A stretch of DNA of 64,000 nt, from contig FN649749.1 in the NCBI GenBank assembly GCA_000310025.1, forward strand, positions 3,581,767-3,645,766. Reading direction: 5' to 3'. Shown piece after piece: positions 24,861 to 40,000 of this stretch. Positions within the stretch are counted from its first letter, which is position 1, and every line of letters begins with the position of its first letter. The notes beneath the pieces were generated by a model. That model was not told where the DNA came from and searched no databases. It was given only the letters and a program-made list of their open reading frames with translations. The DNA is from Ectocarpus siliculosus (taxonomy: Eukaryota; Sar; Phaeophyceae; Ectocarpales; Ectocarpaceae). The translations under genes were made by a program, and so were the position numbers.

Positions 24861-26639
24861 TGGACATGTCAATGCCTCGAGGTAGACCAGGGTGCTCCCT
24901 GAGGGAGGAGAATAACAGGCAGGGTTGCCGGCGGCCCTGGAAAAAGTTGTTGTCGTGGGGGTTTGGAGTGTGTCCTCTTCATGGCTAAACGCAACCCATC
25001 TTTGAAAAACCGAGATTTTTTCGCAAAGCCGCTTTCGAACCGTATTCCGGGCTGACAACGACCAGAACGTTATATTTTAGAGCAGCAGGACATTGTCCGG
25101 ACCGGCGCCACTCATTCGCTCGAGAATCATGACGGCACACGTACTAAATGACTTGTGGCTCCTCCGTTCCCTCGCTTAGCTTATCTAGCTACTTGTGATT
25201 CCAACAACAATGGGCTGTCTTGTCCGAGCCAGTCAGTACAGAAAACACCCATTTCGTGTATTGTTTTCTTGATTCGCATTGACCGCGCTAACCGGCTGAC
25301 CAATGAAACACGTCTCAGTCTTGTAGCAGGATAATAACCACGGAACACGTTGTGTGCGAGCTGGTGTTTTCATCCCATCTACAGCAGTACGCCAGTCAGT
25401 CTAGTCTACACCTGCCTTCCGTAGATGTAGGACGTTTGCGGGAGCTGGCGGGGTTACACAAAGACGGGGAAGGATGAGGAATAAGGTGACCCCTGACTGA
25501 TTTGTTTTCTCCTTTTTCTCCACCTTTCTTTGCTCCTGTGGCGGTTCTTGCCTCCGACTTCTCATCACGAGAACCCCTCAACGGTCCAAAAGAGAACGGC
25601 GAAGGCCGTCATCAATCCTCAACTACGGGTGCACAATCCTGGACCGAAATGCCCGACATTTTTGTAACGCAATAATGGTTAAAACGATTTTTGGAAAGGA
25701 TTCCTCGCTTTCTGGTCAGCTATTACATGTAGCGTCATCCCACCATAGGTGAACTACCGCAAGTTCCACAATGATAAGCTTCACCTTGCTAACCGCGGCA
25801 TCCAATTTTTCACCGCGACATCCAATTTTTATCAGTCCTGGTCCCCCCCCCGCCCGCCCCTCAATAGCTACATGCTACGGTCGGGCTGATGTGTATACAC
25901 TTGCGATTGAGAAAAAACACAGCACGCCAACGACAGACCACTTTTACTGTCGCCACGCAGCCTCCCTCTCCTGTCTCGTCCGTCCCTTCCTGCCCCCCAC
26001 CCATGACAATATACATACCACGTTAAGACCCCCCCACACTTCATTGCTGCACTTGAGTGATTGGTCAACCCTTCCGAGGTGACCTCCGTGCCACTACGAC
26101 GCGTGGAACCACCGTGTTTCTTTTTCTTACCACACTCTCGCGATCAAGCCTGCGTGACCCTCGCCCCCAATCCTGCAGGTGGTTCCTGGTACCCCTCACA
26201 CAACATCAACAACCGGCACTCAAATTTGGTGTTATCGTGAAGGTATCCTACGCTGCACCACTCGCCCCACGACAATAAAAACGCCACTTCACAAATTAAT
26301 TCTTCATAACCCACTTCCGATGTAAACACGCTACAAAGGTCTCCCCCCCCCTCCTCATCACGTTTGACGCGGTCGGATATACCGCTGGTGCCCTCCACTG
26401 TACCTGAAAAAAAAAAAAAAATAGAAACCCGTGAACGACTCATTTCTTACACAGGTTTTGATAGACCGCGATATGCACGGGCATTCTAGTGCGAGGGGCT
26501 CAACGGTTGGGCGATGTAGCCTGCGCCCCATAGCTCGACCCCTCGTGGACACTTGAGCTAGACACCGTGTGTCGAACACTGCTGGCTGCTGCCATTCGAC
26601 TCTCTCGAAAAAAACACTTTTTTTTCCTTTTCATCATCA

Positions 26640-29600
26640 TCATGCGGCGATGTGCTCGTCGGTGTAGACGTCCATGGGCGGGCAAGAGCAGACCTGTGTT
26701 TTCGGGAATAAAGGACGGTGAAAAGAGCAGTCGTGCCAGGCGGCGTTTGCGGGCAGGGGGCGAAGGTGGGCGGGGAAGTGCTGTTGAGACGTGAGACTCG
26801 AAAACGGGACGCAAGTGCTTAGTCGGCCTAGCTGTGGGGGAGTGGTGTCCGTTGGCAAAGGGTTCATGGGAGAGTACGCGGTATGGAGGACTGGGATCCT
26901 CGGTTGTGCGTTTTCTGTGTCCTTTATTTCTCCCTCTCTGCCCTTACGCCCGTCCGTCTTTATCCCTGTCTGCGTGTGTCTTTCCCCGCTTGGCCGTCCT
27001 TGCACCCCTCACAACGCAGAAAAGATGAAGTGTCTTGGTCTCTGACAGGAGTAAGGACGAGGTGCTAGGTCCCCTACCACGAACGCATCAGAGGAGGATG
27101 CTCCGAACAACGACTCGGGAAAGGAGCTAGGGATGCGTATCCCTGTTTCCCAAACATCTCCGTCGGACCTTTTGTACGTCATCCTGTCTACATCTATGGT
27201 GCCTCTGCGACAATCAGTCATTGTCTCTCCCCTCCAAGCCACTCGGGTAGAGTAGGCGCCAAACAAGATCCCAACCTTCCCAAGAATCATGCATACAACA
27301 AAGCTGACGTTGGGATAGATTCGTACAAGCGAGGAACCCTTGTGTGTGACCACAGATTGGAGACAGCTCTTGCCCGCCAGAATTGAATGTCAATGTTGTG
27401 AGGAGCGCTGATTCAAAGTGATGTAAAATGGCGAACAGCAGTGTGGTGACGTAACTCACCAGGTTACGGTCCATGAACGTTACATCCACCCTTTCAACAA
27501 TAGGCCTCCACTTAGGGTTAGGGTTAGGGCTAGGGTACAACATAGTGACGTCACTCACCAGGTTGCGGTCTCCGTGCACGTTGTCTACCCGTCCGACCGT
27601 AGGCCAGAACTTGTTGGCCTTCACCCACGGGGCCGGGAAGGCCGCCTGCGTGCGAGTGTAGGGCTTGTCCCACTCGTCCTCGAAACACGCCTCCCACGTG
27701 TGTGGCGCCGCCTTGAGCGGGCTGTTCGTTCGCGGCAACACGGAAAAGCAACAGGAGTACCGCGGTTTATGAGATTTCAGAAGAAGTGGTAGCGGTGGAA
27801 GGAACAAACAACGCAGGTGCCGCGATACAAAGCGGTAACAAAAGGAAAGAAGAAGAAGCGATTGCGGCAGAACGGAGCCACAACCGGAGTACCGCGGTAC
27901 AGCGGGGGTCCCGATATACCCTACCGCGGTCCTGAGTAGTGCGGGTCCCGATACACCGCGGTACTAATCTTTTTTCACGGGATTTGGCTACCATGCTAGG
28001 AGCTCTATTTCCCTCACACTCAATACTGCTGTGTCCCGATATGCCGCAGCCAAGTTTTCCTGTCACTACACCGCAGAATATCGGGACCGCGACTAACTAT
28101 ACACTGTTAACAAGACAATAAAAACACTACTGTTAGTAAGAAGCGATGGCGGCGCTGGAAGGAAGGACATCGGCAGGTGGGTTCGAAAGCGCTGACGAGA
28201 GGAGAAGGAGAAGGGGGTTGAGAGTTGAAAAGTCCTACGTGAACGTCCATGAAGATTGCACACCAGCCACCGCTTTGTCAGGCGTGACTGTTTAGAAGCA
28301 CGCCAAGAGATGGCCACACAGGTTGAGACAGCCACGCCAGGACGGCGCCAAGTGCCGAAGCCCAGCACACCATTACGATATGATAACCAGGTGTTGATAT
28401 CCAACTATGGTGTTTGTAACTAAAAGTGTTTTTCTACGTACCTCTGCTCCACGGCAACCCGCCCCTCCGAAATGTCGTCGATCTCCTCCCTAATCTTGAT
28501 CATTGCCCAGCAGAACCTGCCGCAAGAAGTGAACGTCATCATGCATGTGCATGTCACGGTTCATGCCATGATTCATTTGGTGGCATCATGGTGCATGTCA
28601 CAACCATTCACGTCATGGTTCATTTGGTAGTATCATGATGCAAGTCACGGTTCATATCATGATTCATTTGATGGGGCGGTGAAGAGAAGAAAGAGAGGGT
28701 ACGCCCATGGCGCCATGCCCAGAGTGGGAAGGGCCATCAACAGCAGCATTTCAACTACGAGCGACAAGACAAGCTCGATAATGCCTAAGCCGCGTGAGAA
28801 CCGCATCAGAGCAAACGTTGAGAACGTCTAGTATCTCTCCTGGCGTAAGGGACATCAAGTATAAGCAATGTAATTATTAGTTTAGGGTCAACCACTGCTG
28901 TGCACACAGGATACCATGAAAACGATCAATGCTGTATTAAAACAAAAGTTAAAGTTGAAAAACACGTCAAAAAAGCAAAACAAAATACAACGATTTTCTC
29001 ATAGAGGTTTTACAGCCAAGACAGCTGGTGAGCACTCAACATACCTCTTGCAAAACAAATAGTACGTCAGGAGTGCAGCTGGTTCGATGCGATGGCACAG
29101 CATTTAAATTTCAGCAACAACTCGCGCAGAGCTGCGTTTCTTAACGCCAAGTGATCCGTTTTCATGGCATGACACGACGTGACCTGGTTGGCGCTGTTCG
29201 GCCAGAAGAACTTTTAGTGTTGTCTCATCCTCACCTGTCCAACTCTCCCTTGTCCTCCGATTCGGTGGGCTCGATCATGAGCGTCCCCGGGACCGGCCAC
29301 GACATGGTGGGGCTGTGGAACCCGTAGTCCTGCCGATAAAAAAACGAGGGGGGGGCGTACTCATTTGTTGCTTGCCGTAGTCATGTGACCATTGTTGGGG
29401 GTACTGCAGATTGGAATAATGACGTATCGGAGATAGGGTGCCGGGGTAACGAGACGGAACGGCATAATATCGCGCATACCCCGGCCCCCCCAGATTCTAG
29501 AAAGAACAGATCGCATAACGAAGGCAACGGCGAATGATGAACTACTGTTTCGTGAACGACCGGCCTATTGCAAGGGGAAGCGTTAGCATGATGCAATTAA

Positions 29601-31014
29601 CAAAAGTGAGCCGTCAACAAAAAACTTCAAAAGCAAGCACGCGGGAACCCGGTGCGTCAACGTACTGGACACACGGGCTTGGTTGAGCTATCTGTACCTC
29701 CCTTTTCACATATTTTTCGCTCGGAACACGTGCTCATCTAATTCGTTCTCAACACATTTTTATTTTCTTGCTTGAGAGCGGTACGAACTTACCTGCAAGC
29801 GCTTGGCGACGTCCTCCTCTACGATGCCGGTGTGCTTGAAAGGCCGAAGGTCGAGGATGAACTCGTGAGCGCTGAGGCCGTCGCGCCCTCGGTAGACGAC
29901 GTTGTAGTGCCCTGCCAGCTTCGCGGCCATGTAGTTCGCGTTCAAGATGGCCAGCTGCAAGAGAAGATCGTGATGCACACATGCAGACGATGCAAAAGAG
30001 TTCAAGATCAAGGTATCCAGCTGCAACAAAACATCATCATGCAAACCATGACAATAGCTCAAGACGCTGGTTCATGGAGAACATGGTGCAGTTCGACTTT
30101 AAGATTGCCAGCTGCGAGAGAAGATGTATCATGATGAAAATGATGACATAGATGGAAAATCTACAGACAAACCGTTACATCACGCAACAACTTTGGGCTG
30201 CATTTTTTACCTGCGTGGACTTCTTGAGTCCGGGCTCGCCGAGCATCTTGATGTACATCCACGAGATGGGCAGGATGGCGGCGCTTCCGAAGGGGGCCGC
30301 CGCGATTGCCCCCGTGGTCTTGGGGACGACACCTGCACCCTCCCCACCGGATGGGATGACCTATGCATACAAGCGAAGCGAAAAGAAAGGACTGTCTTGA
30401 ACAACACCACCAAAAAATAGCGTTTGTTCTTAGCAGCAGAATCCTCGCCAAGAGACCGCTCTCACCAAAACTCGAGATATTTGATCACCTACTTCGAAGT
30501 ACAAGGGAAGCTTCGAAACTAAATTGCTGCTTGAATAACACATGAAAAAAAAAAAAGAGCGTTCGCCGCCAGAAGAGAACACACGGATCGCCATATTCCA
30601 AGCTTTCAATGCCTGGTGAAACCAGCCCCCCCCACAAGCAACAACCTTGAAACACAACGCACAAATAAGTAAAGGAGCGAAAGGACACGAAAGCCGTACG
30701 CACACGCTCCGGGTCGGAGCTCGTCCACAACACTGAGGGAGGCAAGACCATATTTTTCTAATCATCCCATTCATGCAGCACGCGCAGGTCCTGACACCTT
30801 TCGGTGCAATTCTGGACGTACCACAATAGAGATCCTGAAAAACAACGCTGGCGTTAGTGACGAAACCATATCTGTCCATCCTCGGGACACATGCAACACA
30901 ACCCCCACGGCAGCATTTGGGAGGAAAGGGAGAGTTCTCGAACTTACCGGGTGTCCCGGCAAGAAAGGCGCGAGGCGAGGGACTACCCCAATAGTCCCAA
31001 CCCCGGGCCCCCCT

Positions 31015-31052
<38 letters not shown>

Positions 31053-34000
31053 GTGGCAGACGTCTGCACCGATGTGCCCAGGGCTCGTGAGGGCAACCTG
31101 GGCGTTCATGTTGGCTCCATCCATGTACACCTGAAAGACAGCCAACAACAAATATGGTACGGTTGTAGAAAAAGAACATGTGGAAGGGTTGTTAGAACAA
31201 GGCCTCCAGAAGCACAAAAGAAGGGGAGGGGCGGGGACGAAGAGCGTGACCACAAAAGCAAAAATATGAAACAAGATACTGTAGATATCATCCGAAAACA
31301 CCGGACTTCGGACGACAATCCGGAGAGCAACCAACCTGCTGCCGTTCATCACGCGGGCCTCCAAAGGATGCGAAAGAAACAAGAGAGGACGTGCGTACAA
31401 CCCATGACAGCACCTCTCTCAGGGACGGGTCGTCGTTCACGAGTTACAAGCGACGAAGAGACCAGTCATGAGCTAGAAGCAACCAAGAGAAGCGGTGGGC
31501 TAAACGCCAACGCACCAAGCCTCCGTTGTCGTGGGTGATCTTGCAGATCTCCTTGATGCCCTCCTCGAATACGCCGTACGTCGACGGGTACGTGACCATC
31601 AGGGCCGCCAGCTTGTCCTTGTTCTTAATGGCCTACACACGCAACAAATAGACGTCACAGTAACGTCCGGAGTAAACAGGCAGGCAGGGAGGGAGAGGCA
31701 AACGCCCGTGGGCGAAACTGAAGTGAAAATGTCCTCGAACATTGGAGAGCTAACAGGTGCATGTGCATGTGCATGTGCATGTTGCATCGCCTAGAGCGAG
31801 GGAGAGAGGGCCAGAAGAAAGAAATGCAAAGCCTAATGGTCTCACCCGTGCACGGGGCAAAGCCTAGACAGCGTCAGAAGAAACCCATGACGCCGACCGA
31901 AACAACCTTACCCGAACCCCAACATGGCAAGCATCCTCCGCCCCTCCCCCACCTTGGTTCTCAAGTCTTCGATGTCGATGTCGCCCTTGTCGTCGCTCTT
32001 CACCACGACCACCTTCATGCCGGCCAGGACCGCGGAGGCCGGGTTAGTGCCGTGCGCCGACACCGGAATGATGCACACGTTCCTGTCTGTGTCGCCCCTG
32101 CTCAGGTGGTAGCTCCGGATGGCGAGCAGCCCCGCGTACTCGCCCTGGGCGCCGGAGTTGGGCTGGGCCGAGCACGCCGCGAAGCCGGTGATCTTGGCGA
32201 GGTCATCGTGGAGAGAGTCGATCATCTCCTTGTAGCCCAGGCATTGGCTGTCATTTTCGAGTGCGGAGACAGAATCAACAGGTAAGTAGAGGAGGGGGGG
32301 CAGGTGGTGGGTGGTGAGAGAGACCAACAAGCAATCAGATCAGAGGAGGAATAGGTTGTTTTGTTGGTTTGGGAGAGTGGGGAGATACCAACAGGCCAAT
32401 AGAGGAGGGGGTGGCGAGGCAAATAGAGGAGGAGGTGTGGGTACAGCTCCACATGTGCGGCAGCAACAACTGCTGCTACATGGTTGGCTCCAAGGGACTG
32501 CAGAGCGGCTCTACCGATACTACCGTTAGCGTGAGGCTTGGTAATCCAAGAAACAGAAGGAAGCGCCAGCGCTTCACACGGTCCTTCATTCAGCCAACAC
32601 GGCGTGCAATCACAAGCAGCGCGGTAAACAGAGAGCCCGACAGCAGCACCCGTATGTTTTTCGGCGATGTCAGATGTCACCGAGGGTATAAGGAAACAAC
32701 AGCAGTGTGACAGACAGACAGACAGTCAGGGAGGGAGGGAGAGAGGCCCTCTGATAGTAGAGAGTGACATGGGGGCACTCGCGCCAACTCCTACCAAATA
32801 TGTTTCCATTCTGCCACCACGTACGGTCGACACAACCCTTGAGTTTCAAAAAACGCTACGGCGCCTAAAATCGCGCGACTTGATCGAACGCCTACCCTAT
32901 AGCCAGACGGCAACGGTCGCCGGGGAATTTTGGTTCTAGCTCATCGCTAATCCATGCGAGGCAAAGGAGGAGGAGGGGGCAGCGATATTCAGCCTTTCTA
33001 GCTCATGATTTAACCCATGTGAGACAAAGGAGGAGTACAGAGGTCAGGATATTCTGGTTTCCAGCTGATGGCTAACCCCTAGTCTGGGCCAAGGGAGCAG
33101 GAGGGGTCGTATGATACTGCTTTCTGGCTCATGACTAACCCGTGTGAGACAACGGAGGAGGAGGGTGCTTTCTTGCTCATGACTAACCCAAGCGAGGCGG
33201 GTTGCGTTTGTTGTGTTGTGTCTCACTGTGCCGGTGCGAAGGGGTGCATGTTCGCGAACTCGGGCCAGGTGACGGGCATCATCTCCGACGTGGCGTTGAG
33301 CTTCATGGTGCACGACCCCAGGCTGATCATGGAGGTGTTGAGGGAGAGGTCCTTGTTCTCCAAGCTCTTCAGGTATCGCAGCATCTGGGTCTGTTGGGTG
33401 AGGGGAAAAAAGACGGAAGAAAGTTGGTGTTTACGTCTGTTCTAGAATAGAAACGAGCTGGACACTACCGTCCGTCCCAAGCTGTCGGCGTCGATTGTTT
33501 CGTACCGCTATCGTCAATCCCATAATAGGTCTGCTTCGATTGTTTTGTGACGCTATCGTCATTTGTGACGCTATCGTCAATCCCATCATAGGTCTGCTTC
33601 GATTGTTTTGTGACGCTATCGTCAATCCCATCATGGGTCTGTTTCGATTGTTTGTGACGCTATCGTCAATCCCATCATGGGTCTGTTTCGATCGCCTCGT
33701 TGGGTCCGATGGTGAATACTCTTTGCACACTGCTGTGCGTTGCACTCTTCGCTGTAAAAGCGCAACGCACAGTGTCCAAAGAGTACGGAATACACCAGCG
33801 AACCGAATGGGGCGATCGAGACGAACCATCATGGCATTGGCGTTCGCGTCACAAGTCTCGAGTCACAAAGCAAGCGACGACGTCAAAAGCTTGGGGGCCG
33901 GCCGCTTTTTCTGAATCTCAACCTTTTGGGAGAAAAGCATTTTAGTTCTGTTTCGGTGATATTACGGCGGAACATGACGCGGTTCACGTAGAGCACGCCT

Positions 34001-37000
34001 CCCTGCCCGACAGTATTATCCCTGCCATGGCGTCAAGATAGACACGATACGAGTTATAATAGCAGTACTGTACCTCGCTGTGGTACATGTTGAAGACGGG
34101 GTGAGTCATGTACTCCGACGTCCTGACGAGGTCGTCCGAGAAGCCAATCTTGGCGCTGGCAGCCGCGGAATCCAGGGAAGACCCGGACACCCCGAAGCCT
34201 TCCAGCTGCATCATCATCATCACCATCATCACGAGCATGAGCAGGAGCAGCAGCAGCAGTAGCAGCAGCGGGATGGAGCAGGCGAATCATTGGCACACTG
34301 ACATGGCATTCGACCGGACGCACAAATGACAGGTGTATCAATCACGGTTCACAGAAACAAGGTGATACTGACGGAGTGAAGAGAACGCCGATACGGTTCC
34401 CAGGCAATACCTTTGGGTGAATACCGTACGTGACACAAAGTACCACACCCACTGGACCGACTTTTAGAGCTCGATTACTCCACGACGAAAAAAGGAAGCA
34501 TGAATGAAACGATATCTACGTTTTTGGAAAGCTCTCTCCGCAAGACGGCTCCAACGCCTCCCGGCATTTTAGGCACCGCTACTCTTTCTCCCTTAGATTA
34601 GAGAACTCGAGCTCAGAAAACCGGTCAACGGGTTGTGATATTTTACCACACCCACGGCAGTCTTGTGTATTTTGTGGCACGGGTAACGACGGAACGCTAG
34701 GATAGCCTCGGACCAACAACATTGAACAAGAAATTTCGGGCCTCGTGACGCGGGGCTTCGTCAACAAGCGGCCTCAATACCCATCCTTATACAGCAGCAG
34801 TCATGACTTCGATGTAAGACAAGAGGGTGGTACCACAAAGGCTCTCGACCCTTATAATATCGGAGCATTCTCTCATACCGGAGTACCACCCAACAATGCT
34901 GTAGCGGGTCGAGTCCGTGACAATCGCAATCAACCCTCAAATATCATCGGAGTTTCTTCTTCAAAGGTGCCCTCATGTGTATATCGGAGCCCCTTCCTGC
35001 AAAGTATCCTCCTATATCGGAGCCACGAGTGTATCCTACACTGGTCCGTGACAACCGATTCCGACCCAGTCCCCTGTTACAAGGTGGCCTCTAATGTCGG
35101 GTCTACGACTGCTAGTGCATCCACAATACAATTGTTTGGTTTGGTCTTCTCGTGGGTCCTTAGCTTAGCTTAGCTTAACTTAACTTAACTCAACTTACCA
35201 GAGCAACAACGTCGTCCTTTGTGATGGACTCGCCGAAGCTCAGGCCGATAGTCTTGTCGTCGATGACCCGAACGTTGGCACCCTTGGCCTCGCATGCCTG
35301 AGCGATGGCCGTGGAGCTCGTGCCCTTGGCGGAGACGTCCACTAGATAGGATAGGATAAGCGTGTTCCCGGGGGTGGTGCCGGTCCGGCCGCGTCGCAGC
35401 ACAACAAGGGTCGCAGGCGGTGCCAGGGTATAGTCAGGCACTGACTCTGACAAGCGAGCGGTGCTATAATAGTTCCTGCACCAAGACCTTCCACAAAACA
35501 CAAAAAAGTTGCTATGGGCTCATTGCAAAGTTAATTTATCCTGGACTCTTGTCCGTGGATTGTAGGGATGGGTGGGCCGTGCTTTTCTCAAAAAAAGAAA
35601 AAAAAAGCAAAGAGAGAGGACAGGGCGAGGAACAAATCTGGCATGTCCACCCTATCCCCCAAGCCTCGCTTACCGGAGAAGGTGTCGAAGAACTGTTCCG
35701 AAGACACGCCGAAGCCGGCCTCCTTGAGAGCCGCCGCCGTCACCGCCGCCATCCCGTTGATGCGCTCGGCGATGCCCTTGATGCCCTCGGGGCCGTGGTA
35801 GACACCGTAGGAGGCGGCCATGTTGGCGAGGAGGGCCTGCGCCGTGCAGATGTTGGACGTAGCCTTGTCTCGCCTATAGTTGAAGGAAACCACACAGACG
35901 CACATCCGCCAAGAGGAGGAAAAGAGGAGGAAAAGAGGAGGACAATAGTGCGATAGCGGCGAGACAAGAGGGGGAGGGGGGGGGATAGAAGGCACATTGT
36001 TAATGTTGATGCAACAACAACACGATGGTTCCACGATTCCATGTTCTACGTTGGTTGTGGATTGCACAACTGAGCAAAACGTTTGCGTGAAAGAAGGATG
36101 CAGCCCCTACAATGTATGTACCATACACAGGCCCCGTGGAAGGGAGGGATGTGCCAACAGGACAGGCAGGTGTAGGAGAATCGGTTTCCCTGTTCGAGTC
36201 TTGCAATTCTTCCTGTGGGGGAGGCGTAGTCGACGGTTCCCTTTGGTGGGAGGCGTGTCGTGCTTATTTGTTTCATTTAGGTTTGTTCATCACTTCAAAT
36301 AAGCACTCACAGCCGCTCTGACGGGTACGAGCTACAATGCATGTTTGGAAACAGATAATAAATAAAAAAAACCTGCAGATATGTGTTCCATTTACAGCCA
36401 ATTATGGGGTTATTTTCTCCAAGTGAAAGAAGAACGAGACCTGTTAGACCTTTGCGTCTATTTCCTTAGGTCACAAAAGTTAACAAAGTTAACAAGCTAA
36501 CAAGCCTTCCCACAATGCAACACGTGTGCCGTCCATCACTCCTCCTAACATGGTGGTCGTCATCGTCAAACGGAAAACAGACCCACCGGATGTGCTGCTC
36601 GCGCGTCTGCATGGCCATCCGGAGGCAGGGGGCCCCGCGGCTGTCGATGGTGACCCCGATGATGCGGCCAGACATGCGGCGGGAGTACGAGTGCTTGGAG
36701 GCCATGAAGGCAGCGTGCGGGCCACCGTACCTGTAGAGCAACAATTTCCGCGGTATGCATACATGACAGCAATTACCACGGTAAAAATGACAGGTCAGCG
36801 AACGGGGGTTACGCAGAACGGATGGCAGGGGTGGTGCCGGCAACCGGCGTGCGGGTCACCGTACCCGAGCAGCAACAAATGATCATGGTACACATTACAT
36901 GTCTGCAAACAGTAACATTTGGTACTTTTGGTATTCTTAAGGATGATGGCAGTCGATGGCTTCGTGCATATGCCTTCGTGCGGTCATGACGTGTCTTGAT

Positions 37001-40000
37001 CAATGTTTTGTGGTCAGGTCATGATATGTCTCTTTGTCTTCACTTCATGTATTGTAAGACTATTGTCTTCACCGCCACCACCACGACTCGGGCGTCACTC
37101 TACGCGGCTTCTCGTCTTTTGATAGTCTGCCTTCTTCTTGTCACCCTCCCGTGCAATCATCCACAAGGCAAGACCAAGACCACGTCTATCATCGATGGGG
37201 ATGATGCATGACTTGGTAAATGTCTGTTCTTAGTAGGTTACGTCTTGCATGTCCAGAGTGAGCACGCATGTGCTTCCGCATGGCCATGTTAAGCTTCGCC
37301 CGTTCTCCAACGAGGCTATTGTAGGTCTGCGCAGCTCGTGATGACAGGATTTTTTTCTTGGTGTTTTTTTTTTTTTGTCTTACGCGTGTCTTTTTTTTCT
37401 CTTCTTTTTTTTTCTGTCCTACCCCAGGGGAACGCCGAAGCGCTGAGCGGAGCCGACGGCGATGTCCACCCCGAAGTCTCCCGGGGGCTTGAGCATCGAC
37501 AATGACATGAGGTCGGTTGCTGCCACGACCAGGGTGCCGGCCTAAGGATACACCAACAAGGATACGGAGGAAGGGGACAGAATCAAGATTGCGATGCTTT
37601 CGTTGAGAAGGTAGGAAAGCTCTCGGGCGACAGGATTAGTCGAGATAGCTCGACAAATCGACGCGGGATGAGAAAATACTAACGTGGTAGGTCATGAGAC
37701 TGGTGAGAGACCAAAAAAGGGTTAAGAACCTTTCTCGGGAATACAACAGGAGGACATCATCACGTGTCATCACCCATAACCTATTGCCCGTTCCGCGTCA
37801 CTACTCGTGAGACAGATTGAACCTCCCCCCCCCCGCCCAATCCAAAACAGATACCAGGGGTGCCCAAACAACCCATTGCATACAATTACTGGTTTGGCAC
37901 AGCAAACGCAATTATAGGATGATGACGAACAGCTTCTGGTTCTCATCCTTGTGCAACGTGACCCATGTAGCCTGGGCCGGCGAAAACCCGGCACATCCCT
38001 CTCTCTCGGCATTGTAGGGATGCGAGGTCTAACGACTACGGCATGCGTCTGAGAGGGCCCGAGGTACATGTCAGGTTCGGTGGCGAACTCACGTCGTGGG
38101 CCTTCTTGACGAACTCCTCGGGGTTGATGACGTCACCGTACGTGTTGGGGTACTGGATCAGGGCTCCGCTGTAGTCCTCTCCGGAGAAGTCCACCGTCTT
38201 CGGGTCACCCACCTTTTTTTTCGTTTTTGTTCGCGGAGGTGAAACCGCACAGGTGAAACCGCCGGCGCAATGGCGAGGAGAGGTTAGACGTTAGACGAGG
38301 GTCACGAAAATATGGGAGGAAAGAAGCGTGACCCACCATGCGGGTAGCTTGGGGTTGCTACATACGGGGGGGGTGTAAGCCGGTGTGCGGAAATGGGCGA
38401 AAGGATGTGGGTGAGCGGTTGCATTTCTTGTTTCCCGCCCTCAAAGTCTCTACAACCTGTTTGTTTTTAAGTTCGTCACAATAAATCAACGCTGACAACA
38501 TTTCTGCCGGGCAGTTCCAACACGTGGTCACATACGTACAGGGGGAAAAATGCGAGACGAGGCAAGCGCGTACATAGCAGTGGTAATGGATCTGTATGTC
38601 CTGCCTAGGGAACTAATACAATAGTGATTCCGGAACCTATCACCAAAGGGCCGCTAGCCGCTAGCTAACTTCGGGGAATGGGGGAGGAGCGGGTGGCGAT
38701 GAGGCACTCACCACGATGTCAAGGTTCAGGGCGCCCCCCCTGGTCTCGACGAGAGTGATGTTCTGCGGGTGGCAGTCCTCGGCAACGAAGAACTTCTTTC
38801 TCTTGCCGTTCTTAAGGCCGTTGCACCTGCATAGCCGCAGCGGCAGCAAAGGTAGGCAACACAGGGATGATCAGAAAAAAACGCAAGATAAACGCGATTG
38901 GCGTTGGGGTCGGAGACAAGAGCCCAGCAACGTTCCTACTAATAGGGCAACTCTCGAAAAAACACTATCACCAGCAAGAGTGACCATCACCGACACAATC
39001 GATCTTTCTGATTTTCAACCGTCCATTATCCCAAACGCACGAAAAGCGGCGGTAAAAAATGTGCAATACACATATGCAAACAACGCCAACCACAAAAAAA
39101 AAAAAACGTAACGCGAAGGTACCAAAACACCATCCCGCACGGCCTGCTTCCCTGTGCCCTCTGCCTTTGGCACATTCGCCGCCATTCCCAAGTCCGTCTT
39201 ACCGAGGCTTCTTCTCCCAAATCGCGCAGTGTTTCACATCGCCCAAGGCCACCACCCAACAACTTCAATATTTCAACCAGCCGACGCCTTCGTGTTGCAA
39301 CACATCTCGAACCGAACCAAAAGTACTTTAATGCTCCAGGGCCTTCACGGACCCAATAGAGAACGGATGTCACGACGGTATCATGCACCACAAGGTAAAC
39401 GCCATCTCACCTAAAAAATATCGTGATTCTGCGCATGAGTTCTGAGGGGGTGAGGTAGCGACGACGGTTGAGGCAGGTAATTGTTGTGTCCAAGAAGTAG
39501 CGACCATATTCTCTACTCGAGAGGAGGCTGGAGTTGTAGTTCGATGTGAGGGCGGCACGACTCTACTTCATACCTTGAGGTATGGGTTTTAGAGTGCTCT
39601 ACTCAAAGCTAAAGCTCACATAAACATGGCTTCCGCGGCGGCGGTGGCCTCATCCAGCAAAGAAGCGTTTGACATGTCCATGCCCGTCAAGTCAGCCACC
39701 TGTTGCGTAGCACCGGCACCAATATTTCACGAGCGTTGAGCAACAGCAAAGGAAACACCCACGCGAAACTACCATCACCACCAACACGCATTCACTGGGG
39801 TGCCGCACAACTAGAGACATTCCTTGCAGTACTGCATCACACCACAAGATATATGATACCAAAAAGAGACATGGTAGTGTATGGCCATGTTGCACATGAA
39901 AGAGAAGACTAGACTGCTGCAATTGGAACCCCATCGCGCGGCAGGTGATGACGCCCCGACGACAAAAATAAAAAACAAAAATAATATCCACATCTCCACA

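Larger units (their letters stand above)
19192..26639. other. Gene-poor 7.4-kb region
   Basis: No open frame here carries a recognisable domain. The longest frames lie in simple repeats (22173-22640) or in inverted-repeat DNA (24002-24860). Contents: the possible 5' end of copy B, a decayed MITE (21474-21660), a duplicated 16-bp motif at 22860-22895, microsatellites, and a cluster of related inverted repeats at 24240-24860. The right edge is the presumed 3' flank of GLDC. Confidence 0.5.

Noticed and set aside
26791-27045. Plus-strand frames around 26.8-27.1 kb
   Set aside because: They lie inside the last GLDC intron on the opposite strand and show no domain; the minus-strand exons account for the coding signal here.
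31531-32285. Plus-strand open frames of 87 and 174 codons
   Set aside because: They are antisense shadows of GLDC exons 31516-31632 and 31953-32247.
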